From: Phycomyces nitens
Lineage: Eukaryota; Mucoromycota; Mucoromycetes; Mucorales; Phycomycetaceae
Assembly (NCBI GenBank): GCA_022702545.1
Contig: JAHRBC010000004.1
Coordinates: 2,542,001 to 2,606,000, forward strand
Direction: 5' to 3'
DNA: 64,000 nt
Under the pieces are notes generated by a model. It made no database searches and was not told where the DNA came from. It saw nothing but the letters and a program-made list of their open reading frames with translations. The first letter of the stretch is position 1. Each line of letters starts with the position of its first letter. Shown here in pieces: positions 33,201 to 44,700 of the stretch. The position numbers were made by a program, and so were the translations under genes.

Positions 33201-34859
33201 GGTGAACTTTAGATGATATAAGCTATTCAATAAATCCAAAACAATTCTTTACGAAAAAGAAGAGGTTCTGAAGAAAATAATAATAATAATACGAAAATAA
33301 CCTCCTTTTTGTCTTGTTTTCACATCAATGGCAGTTCAGATAAACAACAATTCAATAAGACACCGATGTGTTGGCTGTCTTGGGATGGATTGAAATGTAG
33401 ACATGGAGAGTTTACAAAAACAATGTTTGTTAGATTGTATAGTAAATATTAGATGGAAACCACATTACTGTGAGCTGTGTATATCCATTTACCTATTGGT
33501 CCTTGCACAACACAAAATAGTATTTCATTCAAGTATATAGTCAAGACTGGATTGTGCGTTGGCTATATTTTGTTTTGGTACAATGTACTGTTGTGTAGTC
33601 CCAGAACACTTGTACTTTACCAACTGTTGTCGTGATTGTGTTTAATATCAATTCAATGGCCATGTTTGCTAGATGTACATTTATCCATTGTTCTATAACC
33701 TTTAAAATTTGTCAACTATTTTTTTTTAAAAAAAAAGAAGTTCATGTCATTCTTGATATTGTGAACCTTTGGCTAATCATTGTCGCTTCCATTTTCAATT
33801 GATGTCCTAAAACAAAAAGGGGGCCTTTGGAGCCTCAAAGTGATCAAAAGGCAAAGGATGGGTATAGTGAAAGGATCTGACACTCCAAATAAACCATCGG
33901 GTATTTGACTATATCAGTCTTTTGCTGACAAAAGAAGCGAATTTACAAATGAGCCAAATAAAACACCCATTACTCAATTTCCTATCATATTTTTTTTCAT
34001 TATAGACATTTCTTATAGAGAATCAAAGAAATGAAAGCATCTTTGATACCGGTGCTGATATAGATTAATATCGAGGCAATTATCTGGTATTTCGGTGAAT
34101 AGATTATAAAATGTCTACTAGGTGGGGGATATATAAAGTTGGCAATAATTATAGACGCACGTTTTAAATATGTGTGCATGATCTATTAAAGTAATATATG
34201 CTTTATCTCGTTGATACACTATAACTGCCAAATGTTCTAGCTATTTTATTGTATGCTATAGAAAGCTGGTGTGAATAAAAGAGAGTGAAATTGGTAGGAT
34301 AAAATAAGAAAGAAATCGCCTATGAATTGATGTGTAAAATCAATTATATGTCCATCATCACAGGGTATATTTATTTGTCTATTTGTCTATTTATTTATTG
34401 GTCCAATATATTCATATATATATATTGAGAAAAGTATTACATGATGGCAAAGTAAAAAGTTAAAAATTTTGTGGCTATAATATTTTAGGCCAGTAAATAC
34501 TAGAGCAAGATCCTAGAAGAGTAAAAAAAAAAAAGGTGACGTGAACCAGTTGGTATAGGAGACAGACCATCTTTGGCTTTCGATAGGGGGGCAACTATAG
34601 ATCAAGGATCATGATCATGGATTTTGGCTGTGGTTTTGAAGATCAGGATTTTGGGTGTATTTTCCGATAGATGCCAAACATCAGATTTGATGTCCCCTTG
34701 TCTTGGGCCTAAAAATGGCAATAAAGTGAAGAAGAAGCATGGAACCCTTGATTCCACCCAAAAGCACGGGCCTTTCTGGATAGTATATAAAGACTCGACA
34801 TTTTTGCACTTTCCTTTAATATTACACATCTTCACATCTTCACACACACACACACTACA
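33201..34859. other. 1.7-kb intergenic region, no gene seen apart from promoter elements
   Basis: AT-rich; contains the upstream region of the subtilase and, near its end, the promoter of the small gene at 34860. A stretch at 34538-34600 superficially recalls a tRNA D-arm but has no matching T-arm or acceptor stem. Confidence 0.6.
34783..34791 (+). promoter_or_regulatory. TATA box upstream of the 34860 gene
   Basis: TATATAAAG lies about 70 bp before the start codon, followed by a CA-rich leader. It is one of the cleanest TATA boxes in the window and suggests an inducible or strongly expressed small gene. Confidence 0.5.
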
Positions 34860-35213
34860 ATGCAAATTTTCTCTATCCAAAAGCGCATCCTCTCAAAGTG
34901 CCAGCGTCGCCAATCCCAAAACACCTCCAACACAACCACCAAAGGCCTTTCTTCATTCACATCTTCCATGGGCCAATGCATCAAAAGTCTCACTTCAGTC
35001 AAGAAAGCCTTTAGCTGCAGCAAAGTACAAAACACAGTCCCACCTTCTTTGATTTCATCTTCATCGACGATTTCCAATGACTCCTATCTTTCAGACTTTT
35101 CTGATGACGAGCACTTTCAAGCATCTGAAAAGTCCATGGCTCTTGATGCACTTATCTTTGATCACCCCTCGGTCACTGTCTCCATTCGCCCAGCTGCCTA
35201 TCGCCCCTCCTAA
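34860..35213 (+). CDS. Small Ser-rich protein of unknown function
   Basis: A single exon of 117 residues starts at the ATG at 34860, after a TATA box and CA-rich leader. The N-terminal third is basic with Cys and Gln (ILSKCQRRQ). The middle is Ser-rich (SSSSTISNDSYLSDFSDDE), with acidic sites that would suit CK2. The C-terminus is hydrophobic then basic (VTVSIRPAAYRPS). No signal peptide or domain is recognised. Base composition is clearly less AT-rich than the flanks, which supports coding. Confidence 0.55.
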   Translation: MQIFSIQKRILSKCQRRQSQNTSNTTTKGLSSFTSSMGQCIKSLTSVKKAFSCSKVQNTVPPSLISSSSTISNDSYLSDFSDDEHFQASEKSMALDALIFDHPSVTVSIRPAAYRPS

Positions 35214-36134
35214 GCCAGTTCAATATCTGTATATATATATCCTGTAAAAAATTGTAAAATAGACAACCCCAAAAAAAGCATCCTCTCTATACATTAGACA
35301 TCATCAAAATATCAAATCATGATAATAATCTCCTTAAAATAAAATCATTTTAAAAAAGAGTGAACCACAAGCATATTTTGCAGTGGTTCCTTTTTTTGTT
35401 TCCAATTCCAATAAATATACTTGCATCGCTCAACAACTACTTTGGCTATTTCTCATAAAATATTGGCTTTTATTCACCCGCACCCACAACTACTTTGTAC
35501 TTTGGATATATAGCTATTCAATTATTCAAGAACACTAACTACTAAAATATTGAAACAATAGACTTCATTTGATACCTATATTTGGTATGTGATACATACT
35601 CGTGATTATAATGAATAAACAATCTCATCTTTACCATATATGGTAAGAATATATCACAAATTTACCAATCAAAATGCAAGGAATAAAATCAACTACTTTG
35701 TGTAACTTGAAAGTTTTGACGTACACAACGTAGTAAAAACTTGCGGTCTTTACATGTTAAAGACTGCGTTCTCAATATAATATAAAAAAAATATCGTGAA
35801 TCTCAATTGATGATAAAAATTCCCAAACCATATTCATCCGTGATGGTTGGAAATGTAATTAAGACTACAACGGTATCTGATGAGTTGATATATATATAAA
35901 TATTTTTTTATTAAAAATATTCATCTTTATATATGATATTTATAAACATGGACTGATCTCCTTTTTAACTCTGACAACTTGGTATCTATCAAAGCCAAAG
36001 GCATGAAAACCCCGAATTTTGAGTTGTGGGCCACATGATTGTTGCTAAAGACCAGTCTTGCGGTACTTTGAATTGATTTGTTCCCATTACGGTATTTTCT
36101 CCTGTTTTATCAAGGCTCTATATCGTCCTTTAAT
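35214..36134. other. Intergenic, no gene seen
   Basis: Strongly AT-rich, with short palindromic TA and A/T runs and no supported frame. It carries the 3' end of the 34860 gene and the LAMTOR1 promoter. Confidence 0.65.
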
Positions 36135-36813
36135 ATGGGTTGTTGTGGAAGTAAAGAAGAACGCGATGAGGTACTTTTTAGAGTACAATCAACCATTGGC
36201 TTACACTAGATCTGTGTTTTTTTAGGAAGATCTTCGTGCACCACTCCTCAATCAAGAAGAATCGACAAACGAAAAGTAAGATTGCGACAACGACCCGTCC
36301 AGAACGCTAATTCGAACCTCTCTAGTCGAATGAATTATCAATCTACAGAGACAATAGATGCAAAAAAAGAGCAGGATTTCTGGAATGAAGTCATTGAACG
36401 GACAACACAGCAAGTATTGAAATCTACTGACTCTTCAAAACTAAAAAATTGGCTTTTTTTTATGATGCAGACACCTGATTGACATCTCAAGTGTCCAAGC
36501 CGATCCTCTACAGAGTCGAGATGTACAAGAGAGAATAGATAAATATAGAACCCTGCTCGATCAAATGGACAGCCAGATTACTTCATCAATCCCAGGTTCC
36601 AAAAAAGACATTTGCATGGCTGACCACATTTCGCCTGTCGATGTTTTGGCAGCAGCAAAACCAAACGAAGGCATGTCCAATACCCAGGTTGACTGGTTAT
36701 ATCAGACAATGGATACTATTCAAGACAGTCTTCAACAGATCCAGGTCAGCCCGGCTGGTGAGATGGTTGTGCGTCTGACAATGCCAGGCAGCACCCCTAT
36801 CCGAGCATTCTGA
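36135..36813 (+). CDS. Ragulator subunit LAMTOR1 (p18) homologue
   Basis: Four exons (36135-36170, 36226-36275, 36326-36409, 36471-36813) give 170 residues; human LAMTOR1 has 161. It starts MGCCGSKEE: Gly2 for myristoylation and Cys3/Cys4 for palmitoylation, as in p18. Next come LRAPLLNQEE (matching the dileucine-type RKLLLDP region), a helix TTQHLIDISS aligning with TASNIIDVSA, a DKYRTLLDQM helix, and a C-terminal SPAGEMVVRLTMP like KEELVVQFGIP. LAMTOR1 anchors Ragulator and the Rag GTPases to the lysosome/vacuole for TORC1 control. Intron 3 is of the rare GC-AG type (donor CA|GCAAGT). The GT two bases downstream would break the frame, so the family alignment decides it. Confidence 0.88.
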
Positions 36814-37009
36814 TTCCTTGCAATTGTCATCCTCTTTATCCCTCCACTTTTTGTATGCTTTGGTAGAGAATAATAGAGCAGAATTGAGATATTATATATA
36901 TATATATATATGGTTTATTAAAAATTAAAAATTAAAAATACAGTCAGTTATTTCACACAAGAATAAGGATATAAAATGATTATGTTATATATAAAAAAAG
37001 GTGTGTCTC
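36814..37009. other. Convergent 3' region
   Basis: Short AT-rich gap where LAMTOR1 and the IML2/TTC39 gene converge. It contains a TA run near 36893-36911 and three ATTAAAA-like units. Confidence 0.7.
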
Positions 37010-40000
37010 TTATTTGGAGGGCACAGATCCTGTTAGTTTGTTGACAATAGACATGCGCTTTCGGCCTTGGGTACTGCGGCCTCTCTCGGGCTTTGGTGCA
37101 ATGGTTTCGGGCACACCGAGATCGATGGCATGGGTAATAACCAAATTCAATCGCTGTTTGGGATAAAATCTGATTAGAAACCATCTCAGCAGGAATTCTA
37201 TACTTACAATTGATAACCTAAACTCGAGATCATAGTTTGAAAACGATTGAGAGGTTTCCCATAGTGATCTAGCCCGCTTATAGTCCTGGACACCCCAGCA
37301 GGTTACGCCTGATTCCCTATTAAAGCCAGTGTTTAAGTACCTTTAGACTCGTGGAAATCACTTACCAGTAGGCAAACGGAATGATCCAGGAAGTAGGCTT
37401 GATCTTTTGTTTATGGTCCAGTACCCAATTCAAGTGAACAATTGCCTCGCGCTGTCTTTCGAGCGAATTCAGAATAGACGCCTTCATCACCAAGAGAGAT
37501 GCGCGCTGCTCATAGTAATCCGGAGGAGGAGTATTGGGTGCGACCTCAAATACACGGAGCTCGTATTCCTGCTTTTCGCGCTCATACACAAGTTCCAGGG
37601 TAGCATCGACCTGCTCCAGACATACTTCAAGGGAAGCTGGTGTCATGTTGGCAAACGAATTCCACAAGAACAGAATCTCCAGGCCAGGCAGACACAGGTC
37701 CATGTCTTGATAGCCACTCTGTTCATAAAATTCTACTCTGTGGGAAACATATTGGTCGACTTGGGATCTCTTTTTCTTGTCAGCCTCATGAGGAGCACCA
37801 GCAAACGAAATGATGGCCTCGGTACGGTTTCCCAACATTTCCATGCATGCGCCATAAAAGAACTTTAGGAATACTGGAGAATTGGTGTGTTTGTTTTGGA
37901 GTTCGAGAATCCTGACAGCTGCACTTGCCCAGTCAAGGTTCATGGCACTGTTGAATGCGATTTCATATGTGGCCATGTGTCCCATTGTAGCCTCTGCCCA
38001 TCCTCCTTGGCTAACCTTGAAGGTGTACATAAAGGACTGTGTGGATAGAGGGATGTTCTTTGCCAGCCGAGACACACATCCGGCAAAGTATAGGAAGAAT
38101 GAGGAGTTTGGATAGGTCTTTTGGGCATCCAAGAGACACTCTACAGCAGGCTGAATCAATTCGCGGGCAAGGATCTGAGGTGCACACGATGTGAGGCTGA
38201 CATAGTAGGATAAAAGGCTGGATATCTTGTGCGGTGAGACCAGATGTGTATTGGAAGACGAGCCAAAAAAACAGAAAAACTTACGTTAACGAAGCCAAAG
38301 GTGATCTGATCCGTCTTCCTTCCAAGCACAGCTTAAGAAGGGCAAATCCTAGATGTTTATCGGCCTGCCATCCAAAGGCAGCTACGATCTTTAGGATCTT
38401 TGGAGGCAATGATGAGAGCAAAAGATGGACAGATCCAATACTACAAAAAGTTGGTTTAGATCTATTAAACGCTATCCATCTGTTGGCTTACCCATATTGA
38501 ATGGCTGATATTGTGTCTTGGTCCATATATCTGTTGAAATGCTGTCCCATACGCTTATACTCTTGCCATACTAAGCTGTAGCTGCTATAGGCTGAATACA
38601 GAACATGAGCATCTTATTCCCAGTGCCTGTGTCTTTACCTCTTCGAAGATTGAGTCCCATCTTTAGGTAACCAACGACAGACTCCTTTGTCATATGAATA
38701 AGACCTATAAGCAGGCAGCACTCGGCTCTAATCACATGGGCACGCAAGGCACCGTTGGAAATGAAGATTGGGGGATCTCTGTACTTGTCTTGCTTGAGTG
38801 GCTTTGTGTTTGTTGGCAGATGTGTAGGGTTAGAGCCGATTAGATTAGTAAAGTAGTGTGATACGGTATCGATCAAGGGCTTATTAGCACACGCATCATC
38901 AATCTGTGCACTGGCAAATGCATAGGTCTCTGTCAGTGACTGTATGGCTACATCAGTATCTGCTGGGTCTGAAGACTATACAGAATAAGATTAGAAGTGA
39001 AACCTTGTTTCTATTGTCTAAACCTACTGTGATTGCTATTGGTAGCCAGAATTGGATGATTAGTACATCTTGTTTTTTTTCCCAGTGCTTATCTTTCATA
39101 CCTTTGATGAATGCCATTGCTCCCAGTCCCAAGGCATAGAGTGGATCTCTATCAAATGGTTTAGATCGAGTATTTAATTCATTATTCAATAGGCTTACTT
39201 GCTTGCCCGCTTCTCAAAAATCCCCTTTGCCTTTGCAAACTTGTTGTTGAAGAATGCATTCATTCCCTGCAACATTTCGACATCTAGAATCGAACGAGGT
39301 AAACATCCTGCCACTGTCATGGGTGTCTCTACATACCATACTTCTCTTGGTGTCTTGGGCCCATGTAATTTGCCTTTACATTCTTCATATCAATGTGTCC
39401 AACTGGAAATACGTTGGTGTTGGAGATGTATCCATTATCGTTCTCTTCGTCATAGTGTGCAGGGTCAGATTTAGGGGCGGCGCCAGGTGTGGGTGGTGTA
39501 ACAAAGTCGGCCATGTTCTTGTCAGCAGGAACATCGAGAAGCCGATTAGGTCCTTCGGCAGGAAGAGCAATGTTCAACTTGTCTGGAGTACTGTCCTGAG
39601 AGACCAGAGATTCTGGCTCACTAGATGTCTCGATTGCACTATCAGCATCGGCCACCAGACCTTCTTCACATCCCAATTTACTGTCCAAGGTGTCCTGCAC
39701 ACTTGGAACATCAGTGTCTTTGGGATCCTTTTCAAGAACACTATCCTCGGCAATGGTCTCTAGCTCATGCTGAACACCAGCTTCAGCTTCAGCCTCAGCT
39801 TGAGAAATAGCCGCAATCTCTGCTATCTTGATAGATTCGTTTTCATCTCTTCTTAATTCTGGTGTTTCATCAACCATATCACAAAGGGTATTTATCACCG
39901 TAGAGAGTTCTTCATGTTCTTCATGTTTGTCATGGCTCAGGCTGTCCACAAACAGGTCCTCATCATCCTCTTCATCATCCTGATCCTTGTGGGTAGATAT

Positions 40001-40120
40001 AGATTGGCTGGGTATTGGTTGGTCTTGTTGGAAATTGATGCGTTTCCAAGTGCTCTTTTGGCCTTGTTCCTCGGCAGGGATTGTTGGTGGTGTTTGGATA
40101 GTGTTGGCTTCTAGTGACAT
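37010..40120 (-). CDS. IML2/TTC39-family tetratricopeptide protein
   Basis: Nine exons (40120-39337, 39283-39199, 39148-39102, 38968-38639, 38570-38492, 38440-38285, 38217-37366, 37316-37208, 37153-37010) give 861 residues. The N-terminal ~250 are acidic and low-complexity (EEDDED, EAEAEAEAG runs). The Iml2/TTC39 core then begins (DVEMLQGMNAFFNNKF), with hallmark stretches DPLYALGLGAMAFIK, YMDQDTISAIQYGIGSVHLL, FGWQADKHLGFALLKLCL and CLPGLEILFLWN, ending in TPR-like helices. Yeast Iml2 associates with mitochondria and lipid droplets and helps clear inclusion bodies. TTC39 members in animals are poorly known. The acidic N-terminus is longer than in yeast. Every exon join restores a conserved motif, so the model is solid. 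Confidence 0.92.
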
Positions 40121-41714
40121 GATCTTTGCTTGTTGTATAGCTTAAATAGACCACCAAGAGAAACTTGATGTACAGGGCAATATGGTGAGTGGGGAGTGAA
40201 AGGAAATAACAAGCTGCAGAAATAAATGGAAAGAGTTCAAAGGTTTATGGGTTCAAACTGAGACTGGGATGCCTGGGTGAAAAGAGGTACCAATAAACTA
40301 CGAACACTAATCCGAAGCCCGCCAGTTTACCCTGTACGACTATAGGGACGGCAAACTTTATGATATTGAATGAAAAAAGGTTTTTTTATTATTTTATTTT
40401 ATAAAGACGTGCCTTTATTGTACAAAAATTGATGGGCAATCAAAAGAGACATCTCGTACGTTTTTTTAAATACCTTTATTTGCAGTGAAATTAAGGATAT
40501 TCTTAGCCCAGGCACTCTTCCGTACCTTGCGGATAAAATCACACGGTTATTCTCATGAGTTGTTCTTTGTGGTTGTTGCACATGAAGCACAGTTACACCA
40601 CAGAAAAAAAATGAATGCAAACTCATTTGTGACTATTTGAAAATGTCCTGAATATTCAGATATTGTCCTGACACACCATTTGTAGCCATGGTGATTAAAA
40701 TGCTTCAAACAAAAATATATAAAAGAAGGGCGATGAAAAGAACAAAAAAAGAAAAAGAAAACCAGCCCAGAGTATTGGCAGAATATTGTAAATTGCATTC
40801 ACCACATGAACAAATTTTATTTATTTCATGTTCAAAGCCGACTTTAACAGACCATCAATCTTTTGTACAAGAAATTGCAAGGTCCATGCGTCTAATGGCC
40901 ATTTTATGATATCTAAATATGGAGCCCAATTGATACCTAGAATGCAATTAAACTTTTATGAAGCTTGTGGTTGATTAACCTTTATGATATCCCTCAAAAA
41001 CATCCTTGATCATCATTTTTGTCCAGGTACCACCCATGGATCCCAAGAGGGTATTTGCAGTCCGCCAAGTAAAATTATGAACAACTTTTAGCTCAACAGA
41101 CAGCAAAAAGTTCAACGGATGATATATTTCCTGTAGATTCCAAAGTACATTATTTTGCACCTTGGAACTTGCACCTTGCACCTTGGGCCTTGGACCTCTT
41201 CAAGACAGCCAATTCAATTGTAGCTCCCAATTGTCTAATTGGCCTCTATACACAATATTTTATGTCCTATAACCATCTTTCTAGGGATTATTACTCTCAC
41301 AGAACATGATTTCGAAATACAAATCGTCATACATGGCACAAGAAACTGAGCATTTTTTGTATTAAATTCTCCAATCCCCCCCACGTTATGATGGTGTGAG
41401 TGATTTATAATATAATGATAATCTATGTACCATACCCCAGCAATTATTTAATCTCAAAATGCCACCACAAAATAATTTTGTTTTTGTTTTTGTTTTTTAC
41501 AAAATACAAAGTAAAAGACAGAGGAGGTGAGGTGGTCTCGGAATTAATAAAAAGAAAAAAGAAAAAAAAAGAAAACAAGTAGCAGCACCAAGACACTAGT
41601 ATTCCTCTACATGTCTTGATAGCCATAAGATTAAAATAATAATAATAATAAATAAAGCGTCAAGCAGAATACTTTTTTGTTTGTTAAATGAGTTGAACCA
41701 CTCGAATATAATCT
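40121..41714. other. 1.6-kb intergenic region, no gene seen
   Basis: AT-rich. A short imperfect repeat of GCACCTTG units lies near 41157-41195. One 68-codon minus-strand frame (40975-41181) has no recognisable content. It separates the IML2 promoter from the 3' end of adenylate cyclase. Confidence 0.55.
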
Positions 41715-44700
41715 TTACAATGCCCTGGTATCTAGACCACCAACTTGGACATACATCTGGAGAGCCTTCATAATGTACGCTGGATCCATATCAATTGCCT
41801 CACCCAACTTCTCTAGTACTTGGGCGAACCGGCCAACCTTTTGGAGGTAGAGTGTCGAGACAGCATTCTAAACAAAAAGAAAAAAAACAAACAAACGATT
41901 AGTATTCCACATAGATGGCATCTGTTCTGGTTACCTCTATACGCGTTATAAAGTTTTCCATTAGCAAAAGTAGCTCTTCATCACCAGCGTCTTCTCTAAT
42001 GTGGTTTTCCAGCACATTAAACACAAGAGATTGCTCTGAACTTGTGGGGTTCTTGACGTCAACTGCACCATTGGGCAATTCAATACTACTTTTTCCCAAT
42101 TGACCATTGGACGCCATGACATTGCCCGACGTTAGTCGTTCCAGACGCACGGCCAGGTTGCTTAGAGCACATACAAATGATGGATCAATAGTCCTCTTTG
42201 AGTGCTCTCTACCGGATCCCAATGGTTTTATGCTGGGCCGTAAAACGGAATGTGGTATTGACTCTCCTTCGCCAGGACCTTCGGTGTTCAAGGCATCTCC
42301 TTGTTCCTCAAAAGTGTCCCCAAGTTCATTTGACGGAGTATTTGGAACAAGAGACAAGGATGGATCAACCATAGCCTCAGTCTTGTTCAATTCCATACGT
42401 CCGACAAGCTGTTTAGGGCACACGATGCTCAACATCTCAGGAGTCTCGAGTCCCTTGAGACGCCTTTCTCCAATATCCATCACATGGAACCCAAGCCGTC
42501 TTAGTTGAAATACATCCTTATTCACTGAAAATCCACTGGCAGATGATATTGATGCAGAAGAATCGGCAGTTGTAGAAGGTGGGCGGGTTGGAAAAGCAGA
42601 TGTGGAGTCTTCGCTCGGTGTACGCGTGTCTTCGTTGAATACACCAGGAATGTTGCTCAGGGCAGCCAGGACATCAGAAGATACACAGATCTGGCCTCCA
42701 TCTGCTGCATTACATATACGACTTGCTTTGTTTACCACTGGACCAAAGTAGTCCATTCGATTTGTAATCGGATTGCGCTCAAACACGGGTGTGCCCCAGT
42801 GAATGCCCATTCGTACCGATAAACCTCGGTAAAGAACTACTCCCTTGTCCACAATCTTTCCACCCTCTTCAGTCTCCAGGATGCCAGTTGGCCAATCGGC
42901 CTCGAGTAGTTGTATCTGAACAGTAAAGCACCACAGGAGAGCAGAGGTAATGTTCTGGAAGCAGACCATAAACGCATCTCCTTCAGTCTTGACCTCATAC
43001 CCACCCACGGATCGCAGCGTACGACGCATTACGGCATCGTGTATCTTGATTGCAGATCGCATGTCTTCTGGCTGAGTCTCCCACAGGAATGTAGAACTCT
43101 TGATATCCGTAAACACTAGAGCCAACTTGTTTGTCGGAGGCAATACTTCTCTCTCCAAGCGCGCAAGGGTCTAAAATAAAGTAAAAACAGATTAGGATCG
43201 TTCTTCAAACATCTTTTAGACTTACAGAATCACCCAGGAATTCTTCCTTTCCGCGTCGCTTGTTCTTTCCAACAATCATGGACGACCCGTCATCCATTCC
43301 AGAGTTATCCTGGCCAGAACCGCCTCGACTGGATCCGTTTCCTCGCATGTTTCGTAGACGCTTGTCTCGCACATCAAACAAGTCTCCAACACCAATAATC
43401 ATTACCATAAGATCGTCATTTGCTCCATACGCAAGAGCAAAGTCTCTGAGTTTCTGAGCAGCTGCCATCAGGTCGTCTTTCTCGGTTCGTGCAATATCAA
43501 CAGCGGTTTGATAAGACATGCGGTCCCACAACCCACGCGACGCCATAATGACAAACTCATCATACTCTGTCAATTCAATCGTGGACACATAGGGATTTGC
43601 GTTTACGGCTGGGATCATGTCAAAGTACCCAAAACTCCTAGACACATTGAGCCTATTGTTCAAGAGACCAGTATTGGATACAAATCCACCTGCAGCACTG
43701 ATTCGAGAAGTCTCGCTTGGGTTGAGTGGGATGTGTTTCTGAGTAATTTCGTAGGCTTGGCCATTGTTTCGCGAAATGATTGCAAGGCAATCACCAACAT
43801 TGGCCACATAAAGCTTGGTACGGGCGATATAGCACACTACAGCAGAAGCACCGACATTTGGTTCGGTAGTAATAGATCCAAGTTCCTTTTCCAATACCAA
43901 AAAGGTGCGTCTGAGGGCCGAAACAATCGTATCATCATTACCGGTCTTGGCTTGCTCGTTTATAAACTTTTTCGTAAAGTTGTCATAGAGGAACTTTGTA
44001 AGTCTGCACCCCTTAATCTCATTCTTGCGACCATCAAAAAGACCAAAGAGACATTCGTCGTCGTTCTTTCTGAACCGTGGCATGACAAGATCCCAGGTGG
44101 AGAGCTGGTTCTTGGGACCCAGCCAGTCTGCAATACCGTATCTCATGTTGTTTACTTCAGATAGCGAGGTGCGCACACGTCTTTCGTGGAACTCTTCTGG
44201 AACCGATACACCGAGGATGGTGATGTCCATCAGGCCAAGTACAGACAGACGCGTCAGGGCACTAAAATCAGACATATTCTTTTCTTTTGGACTGTTTGGA
44301 TCAGGAACATTCTTCTTGATCTCCAGACGTTTGTTTCCAGACAGATTGAGGTACTTTAGGATCAGGTTCCAGTTCCTGTCAGCAGAAACAACGAGGCTTA
44401 ATATTTGTGGTCTATTCAAACACCACTACTAATAACTTACCAGTTCCAATCATAGGGCCAGTTGGAGATGTTGTATTTGAGTACATTGTTACCGACGTCG
44501 AGTACAAGTAGCTTTCTCAATTTGCCGATTTCAGCCGGCAGTGTCTGGAGTTTGTTGCCGTTGAGAGCCAGGACACGTAAAAAGGTTAGTTTTTCGATAT
44601 CATCTGCAGGTAGGGAAGCAAGATTGTTTCCAGAGAGGTATAGCTCATGCAAATGCTGATGACAAAGTCCTTCAGCTGGAATATCATAAAGATCATTAAA

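Noticed and set aside
34538..34602. Possible tRNA (AGTTGGTATAGGAG resembles a D-arm/A box)
   Set aside because: No T-arm (GGTTCRANTCC) at the right distance and no acceptor stem pairing.
39254..40114. Plus-strand frames opposite the IML2 first exon
   Set aside because: Shadow frames; the minus strand has a complete conserved gene.
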